From the NCBI RefSeq assembly GCF_000717655.1, contig NZ_JNZY01000005.1:186001-250000 (forward strand): a stretch of 64,000 nt of DNA, written 5' to 3'. Source of the DNA: Streptomyces katrae (GTDB taxonomy: Bacteria; Actinomycetota; Actinomycetes; Streptomycetales; Streptomycetaceae). The position numbers and the translations under genes are program-made. Below the pieces are notes generated by a model, which saw nothing but the letters and a program-made list of their open reading frames with translations, made no database searches and had not been told where the DNA came from. Each line of letters starts with the position of its first letter. Positions within the stretch are counted from its first letter, which is position 1. Positions 42,597-52,144 of this stretch are shown piece by piece.

Positions 42597-42847
42597 CCGC
42601 CATTCCCGCGCCGCGCACGGAGCAGCAGCAGCGGTACGAGCCCGCCGAGGGGCTGCGAGCCCACTCCGCGGCGCTGCTCCGGCACGCGCAGCGGCTGCGG
42701 GCGGGGGCCGTGGCGCTGGACTGGAAGGGTCCGCAGGCCGAGGCCTTCCGGTGGCGGATCGAGGACCTGGCCGACCGCTGCGCGACGGCGGCGGCCGGCC
42801 TGGCGCGGTCCGCGGAGCAACTGGACGCGGCCGCACGCACCCGCTGA
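42593..42847 (+). CDS. Small helical WxG-type protein
   Basis: 84 residues, almost entirely alpha-helical with a central hairpin turn: one amphipathic helix (EPAEGLRAHSAALLRHAQRL), then the turn LDWKGPQAEAFRW with a W-x-G triplet, then a second helix (EDLADRCATAAAGLARSAEQ). This is the design of WXG100/ESAT-6 proteins, which are secreted as dimers by type VII systems. No EccC or secretion-tail motif is adjacent, so a stabilising partner of the dioxygenase is another option. The GTG overlaps the dioxygenase TGA (GTGA), implying paired expression. Confidence 0.7.
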   Translation: MTAIPAPRTEQQQRYEPAEGLRAHSAALLRHAQRLRAGAVALDWKGPQAEAFRWRIEDLADRCATAAAGLARSAEQLDAAARTR

Positions 42848-42917
42848 CGCCGGGGCCGGCCGCGCTCGCCGTAGCGCCATCCGTAGCCGTGAGCGTTGCC
42901 ACGACGGTGACCGCAGC

Positions 42918-42932
42918 CGCCAGGACCTGGCG
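42918..42932. terminator. Hairpin between convergent cluster end and arsR
   Basis: CGCCAG-gac-CTGGCG, six perfect pairs, flanked by an outer imperfect GCAG/CTGC pair, lies in the 107-bp convergent gap. Confidence 0.45.
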
Positions 42933-42954
42933 TCCTGCGGACACCCACCCCGGG

Positions 42955-43311
42955 TCATACCCTGCCGTGGCCGGAGCGATCGGGCGCGGCTGCGGCGAGC
43001 GCCTCGGCGACGAGGCGCCGCAGGTGGTCGTCGGTCAGGGCGTAGACCACGCGGCGGCCCTCCTTGCGGGTGGTCACCAGCCCCGACATCCGCAGCCGGG
43101 CAAGGTGCTGGCTGACGGCCGGCCGGGCCGCTCCCACCGCCGCGGCCAGGCTGCCGACATCGGCCTCGTCCGAGGCCAGGGCGTGCAGGAGGGCGAGGCG
43201 GGTGCGGTCGGCCAGCAGGCCCAGGATCCCTGCCGCCGCCTCGAAGGCCGACGGGCCCGGTTCTTGCGGGTGCGAACCCTGCGCAGGTGATAGGTGCATG
43301 CGTGCGCTCAT
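42955..43311 (-). CDS. ArsR/SmtB-family metalloregulator
   Basis: 118 residues. The winged helix-turn-helix is LADRTRLALLHALASDEADV, then SLAAAVGAARPAVSQHLARL, then RMSGLVTTRKEGRRVVYALT. There is no ELCVCDL motif in alpha-3, so the arsenic or lead type is unlikely. The His-containing N-terminus (MHLSPAQGSHPQE) and C-terminal DDHLRRLV...DRSGHGRV supply possible Zn, Ni or Co ligands as in NmtR/SmtB. It is divergent from a CDF efflux pump, with a 30-bp palindrome between the starts. No ribosome site precedes 43311, so the message may be leaderless. Confidence 0.9.
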   Translation of the reverse strand: MSARMHLSPAQGSHPQEPGPSAFEAAAGILGLLADRTRLALLHALASDEADVGSLAAAVGAARPAVSQHLARLRMSGLVTTRKEGRRVVYALTDDHLRRLVAEALAAAAPDRSGHGRV

Positions 43312-43323
43312 ACGCACACAATA

Positions 43324-43353
43324 GGCAGGGTGGATGCGTGCATCCACCCTGCC
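43324..43353. promoter_or_regulatory. ArsR operator, 14-2-14 palindrome
   Basis: GGCAGGGTGGATGC-gt-GCATCCACCCTGCC: two perfect 14-bp arms with a 2-bp centre. It lies 12 bases upstream of arsR and 29 upstream of the CDF gene. The 2-bp centre matches the 12-2-12 layout known for SmtB-family operators. Confidence 0.8.
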
Positions 43354-43382
43354 CTGTCGTCCGCGTCGGAAGCGAGCGCGCT

Positions 43383-44411
43383 GTGAGCCACCACCACGAG
43401 CACCACCAGGGGTCGTTCCGGGCGCGGCTGCGGCACCGGCTCTCGCACCTCGCGCACGCGTTCACCCCGCACAGCCACGCGGCGTCCGACAAGGTCGACC
43501 CGGCGCTGGAGACCTCCCGCCAGGGCATGCGCACGCTGTGGCTGTCCCTGGGCGTCCTGGGCCTGACCACGGCCGTCCAGGCCTGCGTCGTCGCCGTGTC
43601 CGGGTCGGTGGCCCTGCTCGGCGACACCGTCCACAACGCCGCCGACGCACTGACCGCCGTACCCCTCGGCATCGCCTTCGCCCTCGGCCGGCGCGCGGCG
43701 AACCGCCGCTACACCTACGGCTACGGGCGCGCCGAGGACCTGGCCGGCATCGTCGTCGTCCTCACCGTCGCCGCCTCCTGCGCCCTGGCCGGCTACCAGG
43801 CCGTGGACCGGCTCCTGCACCCCCGCGAGATCACCGGGCTGTGGGCCGTCGCGGGCGCCGCGGTGGCCGGTTTCCTCGGCAACGAGTGGGTGGCCCGACT
43901 GCGGATCCGCACCGGCCGCCGGATCGGGTCGGCTGCGCTCGTCGCGGACGGGCTGCACGCCCGCACCGACGGGTTCACCTCCCTCGCCGTACTGCTCGGC
44001 GCCGGCGGCACGGCGCTCGGCTGGCAGAGCGCCGACCCGATCGTCGGCCTGCTCATCACCGCGGCCATCCTCTTCGTGGTGCGGGATGCCGCCCGCGAGG
44101 TCTGCCGGCGCCTGATGGACTCGGTCGATCCGGCGCTGGTCGACACCGCGCACGACGCGCTGCTCGGCGTGACCGGCGTACGGGGCACCGGGCAGGTCCG
44201 CATGCGGTGGATCGGGCACGCGCTGCGCGCCGAGGCCGACATCGTCGTCGACCCGCACCTCACGGTGGTGCAGGCACACGCCCTGGCCGTCGAAGCCGAG
44301 CACGCGCTCATCCACGCCGTTCCCCGGCTGACCGCCGCCACCGTCCACATCGACCACACCGCCGACCGCGGCGACCCGCACGCGGTCCTCGCGCACCACG
44401 GCGGCCGGTGA
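43383..44411 (+). CDS. Cation diffusion facilitator (CDF) metal efflux protein
   Basis: 342 residues with six transmembrane helices. The two metal-site helices are visible: GDTVHNAADALTAVPLG (TM2, H-x3-D) and VADGLHARTDGFTSLAVLLG (TM5, H-x3-D), the former with His where zinc-type pumps carry His or Asp. The N-terminus is His-rich (SHHHEHHQGSF) and a cytoplasmic C-terminal domain ends in VHIDHTADRGDPH. It exports Zn2+, Co2+, Ni2+ or Cd2+ in exchange for protons. It is divergent from an ArsR-family gene that likely derepresses it when metal is in excess. The GTG at 43383 follows GGAAG. Confidence 0.92.
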   Translation: MSHHHEHHQGSFRARLRHRLSHLAHAFTPHSHAASDKVDPALETSRQGMRTLWLSLGVLGLTTAVQACVVAVSGSVALLGDTVHNAADALTAVPLGIAFALGRRAANRRYTYGYGRAEDLAGIVVVLTVAASCALAGYQAVDRLLHPREITGLWAVAGAAVAGFLGNEWVARLRIRTGRRIGSAALVADGLHARTDGFTSLAVLLGAGGTALGWQSADPIVGLLITAAILFVVRDAAREVCRRLMDSVDPALVDTAHDALLGVTGVRGTGQVRMRWIGHALRAEADIVVDPHLTVVQAHALAVEAEHALIHAVPRLTAATVHIDHTADRGDPHAVLAHHGGR

Positions 44412-44524
44412 GGAACGGACGACCGGACCGGTCAGGATTCGAGAAGCGCGGGCCCGGCGGCCGCGGCTAGCGTGGCCGTCATGGACGTCACCGTCCCCCC
44501 ACCCCCGCGACTTCAGGAGCGACC

Positions 44525-44881
44525 ATGACCAGCTCTTCCACCCAGGGAATCAAGACCGTGCTGCACCCCGTCTCCGACCTGGCGAAGGCCAAGGCGGTCT
44601 ACGCCGCGCTGCTCGGCGTGGAGCCGCAGGCCGACTCGTCGTACTACGTCGGCTTCGAGGCCGGGGGCCAGCACATCGGACTGGTGCCGGGCGGCGGACC
44701 GCAGGGCATGACCTCGCCGGTGGCCTACTGGCACGTGGCGGACATCGAGGCGAAGCTCGCCGAGGTGACCGCTGCGGGCGCCACCGTGAAGGAGTCCGCG
44801 CACGACGTCGGCGGCGGCCGCCTGGTGGCCACCTTCACCGACCCCGACGGCAACGTGCTCGGGCTGCTCCAGGACAGCTGA
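44525..44881 (+). CDS. VOC/glyoxalase-fold family protein
   Basis: 118 residues of the glyoxalase/bleomycin-resistance fold. Features are TVLHPVSDLAKAKAVYAALL, YYVGFEAGGQHIGLVPG, YWHVADIEAKLAEVTAAGA and LVATFTDPDGNVLGLLQ. AGGAG seven bases before the ATG gives a clear start. A UvrA-like ABC protein gene follows 174 bases later, a pairing seen near drug-resistance loci in actinomycetes, so a binding or sequestration role is conceivable. It is not essential to the CDF pair upstream. Confidence 0.87.
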   Translation: MTSSSTQGIKTVLHPVSDLAKAKAVYAALLGVEPQADSSYYVGFEAGGQHIGLVPGGGPQGMTSPVAYWHVADIEAKLAEVTAAGATVKESAHDVGGGRLVATFTDPDGNVLGLLQDS

Positions 44882-45055
44882 GGACCGCACGTCCTGCGGC
44901 GCCCCGGCCGGGCGCACCACGCGGCCGGGGCGTCGGCGGCCGTACGGGCCGCAGCGCAGAAGGACCGGACGTACGGGCCGGAAGCTGGTTGGATCGAGCC
45001 GGGCGACGACGACGGAGACCACGAAGGCGGCCTCCGCTGAGCAGATGGAGACACG

Positions 45056-47461
<2,406 letters not shown>

Positions 47462-47478
47462 CCGGCACGCCCACGCAC

Positions 47479-47509
47479 CGTCCGCCCGGCTCTCGGAGCC
47501 GGGCGGACG
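47479..47509 (+). terminator. Strong intrinsic terminator after the uvrA-like gene
   Basis: CGTCCGCCCGGCTC-tcg-GAGCCGGGCGGACG: a perfect 14-bp stem with a 3-base loop, 17 bases after the stop. Confidence 0.88.
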
Positions 47510-47673
47510 CGTGTCAGCGGCGTGTATGGACTCGGCCCTTTTCCGTCAAGGGCGTGTCAGGGGCCGGCGCGAAGGAGGGGCGGGCGGGGATAGCTTCGGT
47601 GTCGCGCCCCGGACTGCCTCCCCGCACTCGGGGCGCCATCCGTCGCTGCTTGCGGTTCCTCAGGGAGGGCCCC

Positions 47674-48036
47674 ATGTGTCTGTTCCGGTACGAAGACGAT
47701 CCCGAGCCCGAGGAACGGGCCCCGGCCGGGATCCTGTACGTGCCCGTCCGGCCGGGAAGCGGAGCCGGGGCCGTGATCCGGCTGTTCCGTACTGCGCTGG
47801 GCGCCCGTACGGCCGTCGGATTCACCAGTACGGGCCGGCTGGCCGCCACGCTCGGCGAGGGCCAGGGCTGGATCCGGCTGTCGGAGTGGGTGCTGCGTGA
47901 GCTGTGCGAGCCGCTGGGCGCGAGCCTGATCACCGTCGACCCGACGCTGTCCGCTGCGTCGGCCACTCCGGCGCCCGCTCCGGCGGCTGCGGCCGCGCCG
48001 CTCCAGCCTGGCCGGCTCCCGGTCCAGGCCGTCTGA
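47674..48036 (+). CDS. SAV_915-family protein
   Basis: 120 residues. The core (GILYVPVRPGSGAGAVIRLF, then TALGARTAVGFTSTGRLAAT, then LGEGQGWIRLSEWVLRELCE) matches the short Streptomyces SAV_915 family of unknown function, which resembles an SseB-like fold. The tail is Ala/Pro-rich. GGGAGG before the ATG is strong. The gene is 16 bases upstream of a LysA-like decarboxylase gene; similar pairing occurs in other streptomycetes, so a joint role is likely. Confidence 0.85.
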   Translation: MCLFRYEDDPEPEERAPAGILYVPVRPGSGAGAVIRLFRTALGARTAVGFTSTGRLAATLGEGQGWIRLSEWVLRELCEPLGASLITVDPTLSAASATPAPAPAAAAAPLQPGRLPVQAV

Positions 48037-48052
48037 GGGGGGGGAGAGTTCC

Positions 48053-49387
48053 ATGACCGCTGCCACTCTGTCCGAGATCGCCGCGGGCGCGGACGAGCTG
48101 TCCGTCTGGCCGGCGTCGACGACCCGTCTCCCGCACGGCGGCCTCGCCGTCGGCGGGGTCTCGCTGGCCGAGATCGCCGACCGCTTCGACACCCCCGCCT
48201 ACGTACTGGACGAGGGCGAGGTGCGAGCCCGTTGCCGCACCTACCGCGACGCCTTCCCCGACGCCGAAGTCCTCTACGCCGCCAAGGCCTTCCTGTGCCG
48301 CGCCATGGCCCACCGCATCGCCGAGGAAGGCCTCGGTCTCGACGTCTGCTCGGCCGGCGAACTCGAACTCGCCGTCACCGCCGGGTTCCCGCCGGAGCGC
48401 ATCCTCCTGCACGGCAACGCCAAATCACCCCGCGACATCGACACCGCACTGCGCCTCGGCGTCGGCCGGATCGTCATCGACAGCCCCTCCGAGATCGCCC
48501 GCCTCGCCGCCGCCGTCGGCCCGAACGGACACCAGAGGGTCCTGGTCCGCGTGGTGCCCGGCATCTCGGCCGGCGGTCACGAGAAGATCCGCACGGGCAC
48601 CGACGGTCAGAAGTTCGGCCTGTCCCTCAGGGACGGCTCCGCCCAGCACGCCATCACCCGCATCCTCGGCCAGCGCCCGCTCGAACTCGTCGGCCTGCAC
48701 TGCCACATCGGCTCCCAGATCACCGAGGTGAAGCCGTACCTCTGCGCCCTGCGCCGGATGGTGGGCCTCATGGCCCGCGTCCGCGACACCCACGGCATCA
48801 CGCTCCCCGAGCTCGACATGGGCGGCGGCCACGGCATCGCCTACCGCCCCGGAGAGCCCGCCCTCGACCTCACCACCCTCGCGCGCCGGCTCCGCGCCGA
48901 GCTCGTGGCGAGCTGCGCAGCGGCCGGACTTGCCGTCCCCCGCCTCACCATCGAACCCGGCCGTGCCATTGCCGGCCCCGCCGGAGTGGCCCTCTACCGT
49001 GTCCTCGCCGTGAAACGCACCGGGGAGCGGGTGTTCGTGGCCGTCGACGGCGGTATGAGCGACAACCCCCGCCCGGCCCTCTACGGGGCGCGCTACGCAC
49101 CCCGCCTCATCGGCCGCCCCTCCACCGCCGAACCCCGCACCGCCACCGTCGTCGGCCGCCACTGCGAGGCGGGAGACGTCCTCGCCGCCGACGTCGAACT
49201 CCCCGGCGACGTCCACCCCGGAGACCTCCTCGCCGTGCCCGTGGCCGGCGCCTACCAGCAGTCCATGGCCTCGGGCTACAACATGGTCGGCCGTCCCCCG
49301 GTCGTCGCGGTCGACGACGGCACGGCCCGGCTCCTCGTACGCCGCGAGACCCTCGACGACTTCCGCCGCCGCGACATCGGCGGCTAG
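48053..49387 (+). CDS. Type III PLP-dependent decarboxylase (diaminopimelate-decarboxylase-like)
   Basis: 444 residues. PLP Lys lies in VLYAAKAFLCRAMAHRI. The PLP phosphate and ring contacts are LVGLHCHIGSQITEVKPY and ELDMGGGHGIAY, the glycine loop EPGRAIAGPAG is intact, and the subunit-shared active-site cysteine is in TVVGRHCEAGDVLAADVELP. These are LysA features, decarboxylating meso-diaminopimelate to lysine. Its partner is SAV_915 rather than the usual homoserine dehydrogenase gene. It may therefore be a paralogue acting on another D-amino-acid or acting in a natural-product pathway; the primary lysA would be elsewhere. GGGGGGAGAG precedes the ATG. Confidence 0.88.
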   Translation: MTAATLSEIAAGADELSVWPASTTRLPHGGLAVGGVSLAEIADRFDTPAYVLDEGEVRARCRTYRDAFPDAEVLYAAKAFLCRAMAHRIAEEGLGLDVCSAGELELAVTAGFPPERILLHGNAKSPRDIDTALRLGVGRIVIDSPSEIARLAAAVGPNGHQRVLVRVVPGISAGGHEKIRTGTDGQKFGLSLRDGSAQHAITRILGQRPLELVGLHCHIGSQITEVKPYLCALRRMVGLMARVRDTHGITLPELDMGGGHGIAYRPGEPALDLTTLARRLRAELVASCAAAGLAVPRLTIEPGRAIAGPAGVALYRVLAVKRTGERVFVAVDGGMSDNPRPALYGARYAPRLIGRPSTAEPRTATVVGRHCEAGDVLAADVELPGDVHPGDLLAVPVAGAYQQSMASGYNMVGRPPVVAVDDGTARLLVRRETLDDFRRRDIGG

Positions 49388-49716
49388 CGAGAGGGGGCGG
49401 GAACCGGTCGGTCCGCCGGCCGGCCGGTGTCCCGGTCCGCCCACGATGAGCGCGGCTGGATGCGGGAGCCGAGCAGCCCGGCCTCGTCCCGTGCCTCCTC
49501 GGCCCGCTCGTCGCCGCCTGCGTACGGCGGGCCGGGCCGGCGGCGGACGTCCGCGTCGGGGAGGACGGCGGCGCTCGCGACGCTGACCTTGCCCGCCGGT
49601 CCGGATGACGATGCCGGGCCGGTGCGGTCCGGCCTCCGGTCCGATCGCCGGGAGCGGGCCTCCGGGCCACCATGGAGGGAGATCGCTCACAGGGGGACCC
49701 CGCCCGGGAGGCGCCG
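49388..49716. other. 329-bp stretch without a clear gene
   Basis: No frame has both a start and protein-like character. The - strand has an open, high-GC3 frame from 49687 to 49383 that reads as a polar tail (...DERAEEARDEAGLLGSRIQP...) but begins right after a TGA with no start codon, so it is at most a gene remnant. No convincing terminator follows the decarboxylase gene. Confidence 0.45.
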
Positions 49717-51354
49717 ATGGTGCACACCGATGGAGCAGCTGCGGACGTCCTGGTGGCAGGCGCCGGCCCGGTCGGGCTGACGGCGGCCGCCGAGCTGCGG
49801 CGGCGCGGGATCGCCTGCCGGATCGTCGACCGGCTCCCCGCGAGGCTGCCGTACGCGAAGGCGGTGGGGATCCAGCCGCGGACCCTGGAGATCTGGGACC
49901 GGATGGGCTTCGTGCAGGCCGCCCTCGAGGCAGCCGTCCCGATGCGCGGGCAACTGACGTACGTGAACGGCGTGGAGCAGCCCCGGCTGGACCTTGTGCT
50001 GCCGCCCGAGGTGCCGTACGGCTTCGCCGCGCTGCCGCAGTACGAAACCGAGCGGATCATCGAGGAGTTCCTGGAGCGCTTCGGTACGCGCATCGAGCGG
50101 GGCAGCGAGCTCGTGTCGTTCGTCCAGGACGCGGACGGGGTGACCAGCCGGCTCACGACTCCCCACGGGGAGGAGGAGGTCCGGACCCGTTTCCTGGTGG
50201 GCTGCGACGGAGCGCACAGCATCGTCCGCAAGGGGCTCGGCCTGACCTTCGAGGGAGGCGCCTTCCCCGAGGAGTACATGCTCGCCGACGTGGAGGTCGA
50301 CTGGGACCTGCCGTACGCGTACGGGGTGCGGGCCATGCACCACGACGCCTCGGGCGCCGTCGACGACGTGCTGGTGTGCATCCCGCTGCCGGGCGACCGC
50401 CGCTACCGGGTGTCGATGATGGTTCCGCCCGAGCTCTCCGCCGCTCCGCCCGAGGGCGGCGACGGGGTGGTGCACGGCCTGGAGGGCAGCAGCGCCCCCG
50501 AACTCGGCCATGTCCAGGCCGTCCTGGACCGGCTGTCGCCGCAGCCCACCACCGCGTCGGCCATGCGCTGGTCGTCCGTGTTCCGGATCAGTCACCGGCT
50601 GGTGGACCGGTACGGGGACGGGCGGGTCTTCGTGGCCGGCGACGCGGCGCACATTCATCCGCCGACCGGCGCACAGGGCATGAACACCGGGATCCAGGAC
50701 GCCTGGAACCTGGCCTGGAAGCTGGCGCTGGCCGTGGAGGGTGCCGCGGCTCCGGGGCTGGTCGCGAGCTACGACGCCGAGCGCCGGCCGGTGGGCGAGG
50801 AGGTCGTCGGCCGTACCGTCCGGCACGCAGCCGAGGGCGTCCAGGCGGATCCGGAGGACGCGGAGACGCTGATGCAGCGCCAGGCCCAGCTGCTCGTCGG
50901 TTACCGGGGCAGCCCCGTGGTGCAGCGGGCGGACCCGGAGGCCGGTGCAGGCGACGGGCCGCAGCCCGGCGACCGGGCGCCGGACTGCGGCGGGCTCGCC
51001 GGGGACATCGCCGCCTATTCGCTGCGGCTGTACGACCTGCTGCGCGGCCGCGAGCATGTGCTGCTGCTGTACGGGCCCGGCCCGGCGCTGGACGGCCTCG
51101 CCGAACTCACGTCCGCGGTACGGGGCTTCGCAACGGGCCGGGTCGGGGTGTGCGCGATCCTCAGGGACACCGAGGCGGACCGGCCGGCGCCGGTGCCCGT
51201 GTACCGGGACGGCCGGGGCGAGTTCGCCCGGATGTACGGGGTACGGGAGCCGGCGGCGTTCGTGGTCCGGCCGGACGGCTACCTCGGTGCCAGGCTGTGC
51301 CCGCCGACCGCCGCGGGGCTGCTCGCCCACTTCTCGACCGTGTTCGCGGGCTGA
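49717..51354 (+). CDS. FAD-dependent monooxygenase (PgaE/rifampicin-hydroxylase type)
   Basis: 545 residues. FAD motifs are VLVAGAGPVGLTAAAELRRR, LVGCDGAHSIVRKGLGLTFE and RVFVAGDAAHIHPPTGAQGM; the last shows the DAAHxHxPxGxQG form of group A hydroxylases on polyketides and rifamycins. A C-terminal thioredoxin-like domain ends in EPAAFVVRPDGYLGARLCPP. GGGAGG six bases before the ATG at 49717 decides the start over 49672. Its last 76 bases overlap, in the opposite direction, the end of the DUF4386 gene. The substrate may be a polycyclic aromatic or an antibiotic; resistance by hydroxylation is one possibility. Confidence 0.92.
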   Translation: MVHTDGAAADVLVAGAGPVGLTAAAELRRRGIACRIVDRLPARLPYAKAVGIQPRTLEIWDRMGFVQAALEAAVPMRGQLTYVNGVEQPRLDLVLPPEVPYGFAALPQYETERIIEEFLERFGTRIERGSELVSFVQDADGVTSRLTTPHGEEEVRTRFLVGCDGAHSIVRKGLGLTFEGGAFPEEYMLADVEVDWDLPYAYGVRAMHHDASGAVDDVLVCIPLPGDRRYRVSMMVPPELSAAPPEGGDGVVHGLEGSSAPELGHVQAVLDRLSPQPTTASAMRWSSVFRISHRLVDRYGDGRVFVAGDAAHIHPPTGAQGMNTGIQDAWNLAWKLALAVEGAAAPGLVASYDAERRPVGEEVVGRTVRHAAEGVQADPEDAETLMQRQAQLLVGYRGSPVVQRADPEAGAGDGPQPGDRAPDCGGLAGDIAAYSLRLYDLLRGREHVLLLYGPGPALDGLAELTSAVRGFATGRVGVCAILRDTEADRPAPVPVYRDGRGEFARMYGVREPAAFVVRPDGYLGARLCPPTAAGLLAHFSTVFAG

Positions 51355-52025
51355 ACGGGCCCGCTGAACCCCTTGGCGAGGAGCCGTACGGCCAAGGTCA
51401 CTTCCCACGCGAACACCGGGAGGGCGGCGAGCGATCCGGCTACCGAGAGCTGCTCGTAAAGGCCGAACAGCACGGCGGTCGCCGAGGTGCAGATCAGGGC
51501 GCCGCCGACCAGTCCCAGTACGGCGACGGGCCGCGGGACGAGCCGCGAGCGGTACATCAGACAGGCCAGGACGAGGGTGTTGGCGCCCAGGACGAAGTTG
51601 GGACCGAGCAGGAAGGCCCAGTCGTGGATCGCCACGAGGGTGTGGGCGGCCGTGACCAGGGACGGGCCGTCGGCTCCCGCCGCTCCCGCGGATTCCCTGC
51701 GTAGCGTCACCACCGAAAGCACGCTGATGATGCCGACGAGGATGACGGCGGCCTCCAGCAGGCGGCCGCAGACGTAGCCGAGCGCGGCGCCTTCGTTCTG
51801 CCTCCTGACGACCGGGTACAGGGCGGCTCCGGTTCCCGTGACCGCCAGCGCGAGGACGAACTCGAACAGCGCCCCGAGGAACACCCGGGTGTCGGCGCCG
51901 GCGCCGAGGACGTAGTCGGCGTCGTGCCGCACGGGGCCGTAGAGCGCGAGCCCGCCGATCGCGGCGACCTCGGTGACGAGGAACAGCACACCCGTCACGA
52001 CGGCGATTTTCCTGGTTGAGCTCAT
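51279..52025 (-). CDS. DUF4386 membrane protein
   Basis: 248 residues with six hydrophobic helices (KIAVVTGVLFLVTEVAAIGG, TRVFLGALFEFVLALAVTGT, GRLLEAAVILVGIISVLSVV and three others). The pattern GAALYPVVRRQNEGAALGY and AIHDWAFLLGPNFVLGANTL is typical of DUF4386. Function is unknown; these proteins are often controlled by a divergent TetR gene. Here, the TetR gene at 52145 and two GTGTAC palindromes lie upstream. The ATG at 52025 is chosen; an in-frame start at 52094 would be within the operators. Confidence 0.88.
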   Translation of the reverse strand: MSSTRKIAVVTGVLFLVTEVAAIGGLALYGPVRHDADYVLGAGADTRVFLGALFEFVLALAVTGTGAALYPVVRRQNEGAALGYVCGRLLEAAVILVGIISVLSVVTLRRESAGAAGADGPSLVTAAHTLVAIHDWAFLLGPNFVLGANTLVLACLMYRSRLVPRPVAVLGLVGGALICTSATAVLFGLYEQLSVAGSLAALPVFAWEVTLAVRLLAKGFSGPVQPANTVEKWASSPAAVGGHSLAPR

Positions 52026-52043
52026 GCGGAACCGACCCCTCTC

Positions 52044-52068
52044 CCTAGGTGTACGGCGTACACCTAGG
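52044..52068. promoter_or_regulatory. TetR operator A (11-3-11 palindrome)
   Basis: CCTAGGTGTAC-ggc-GTACACCTAGG, perfect, in the divergent DUF4386/TetR gap. Its core GTGTAC-n3-GTACAC recurs at 52080. Confidence 0.82.
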
Positions 52069-52079
52069 CCGTACGTTAG

Positions 52080-52094
52080 GTGTACGCCGTACAC
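52080..52094. promoter_or_regulatory. TetR operator B (GTGTAC-n3-GTACAC)
   Basis: Perfect GTGTAC-gcc-GTACAC with its centre 31 bp from that of operator A, three helical turns away. The same regulator should bind both. Confidence 0.8.
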
Positions 52095-52144
52095 TCGTCA
52101 ACCCGGGGGTCCCGCCCGGACGGACCACGAGGGAGCTGATCGAG

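Noticed and set aside
49383..49687. High-GC3 open frame on the - strand antisense to the gap after the LysA-like gene
   Set aside because: It begins directly after a stop and contains no ATG or GTG in frame, no ribosome site and no recognisable motif. At best it is a gene remnant.
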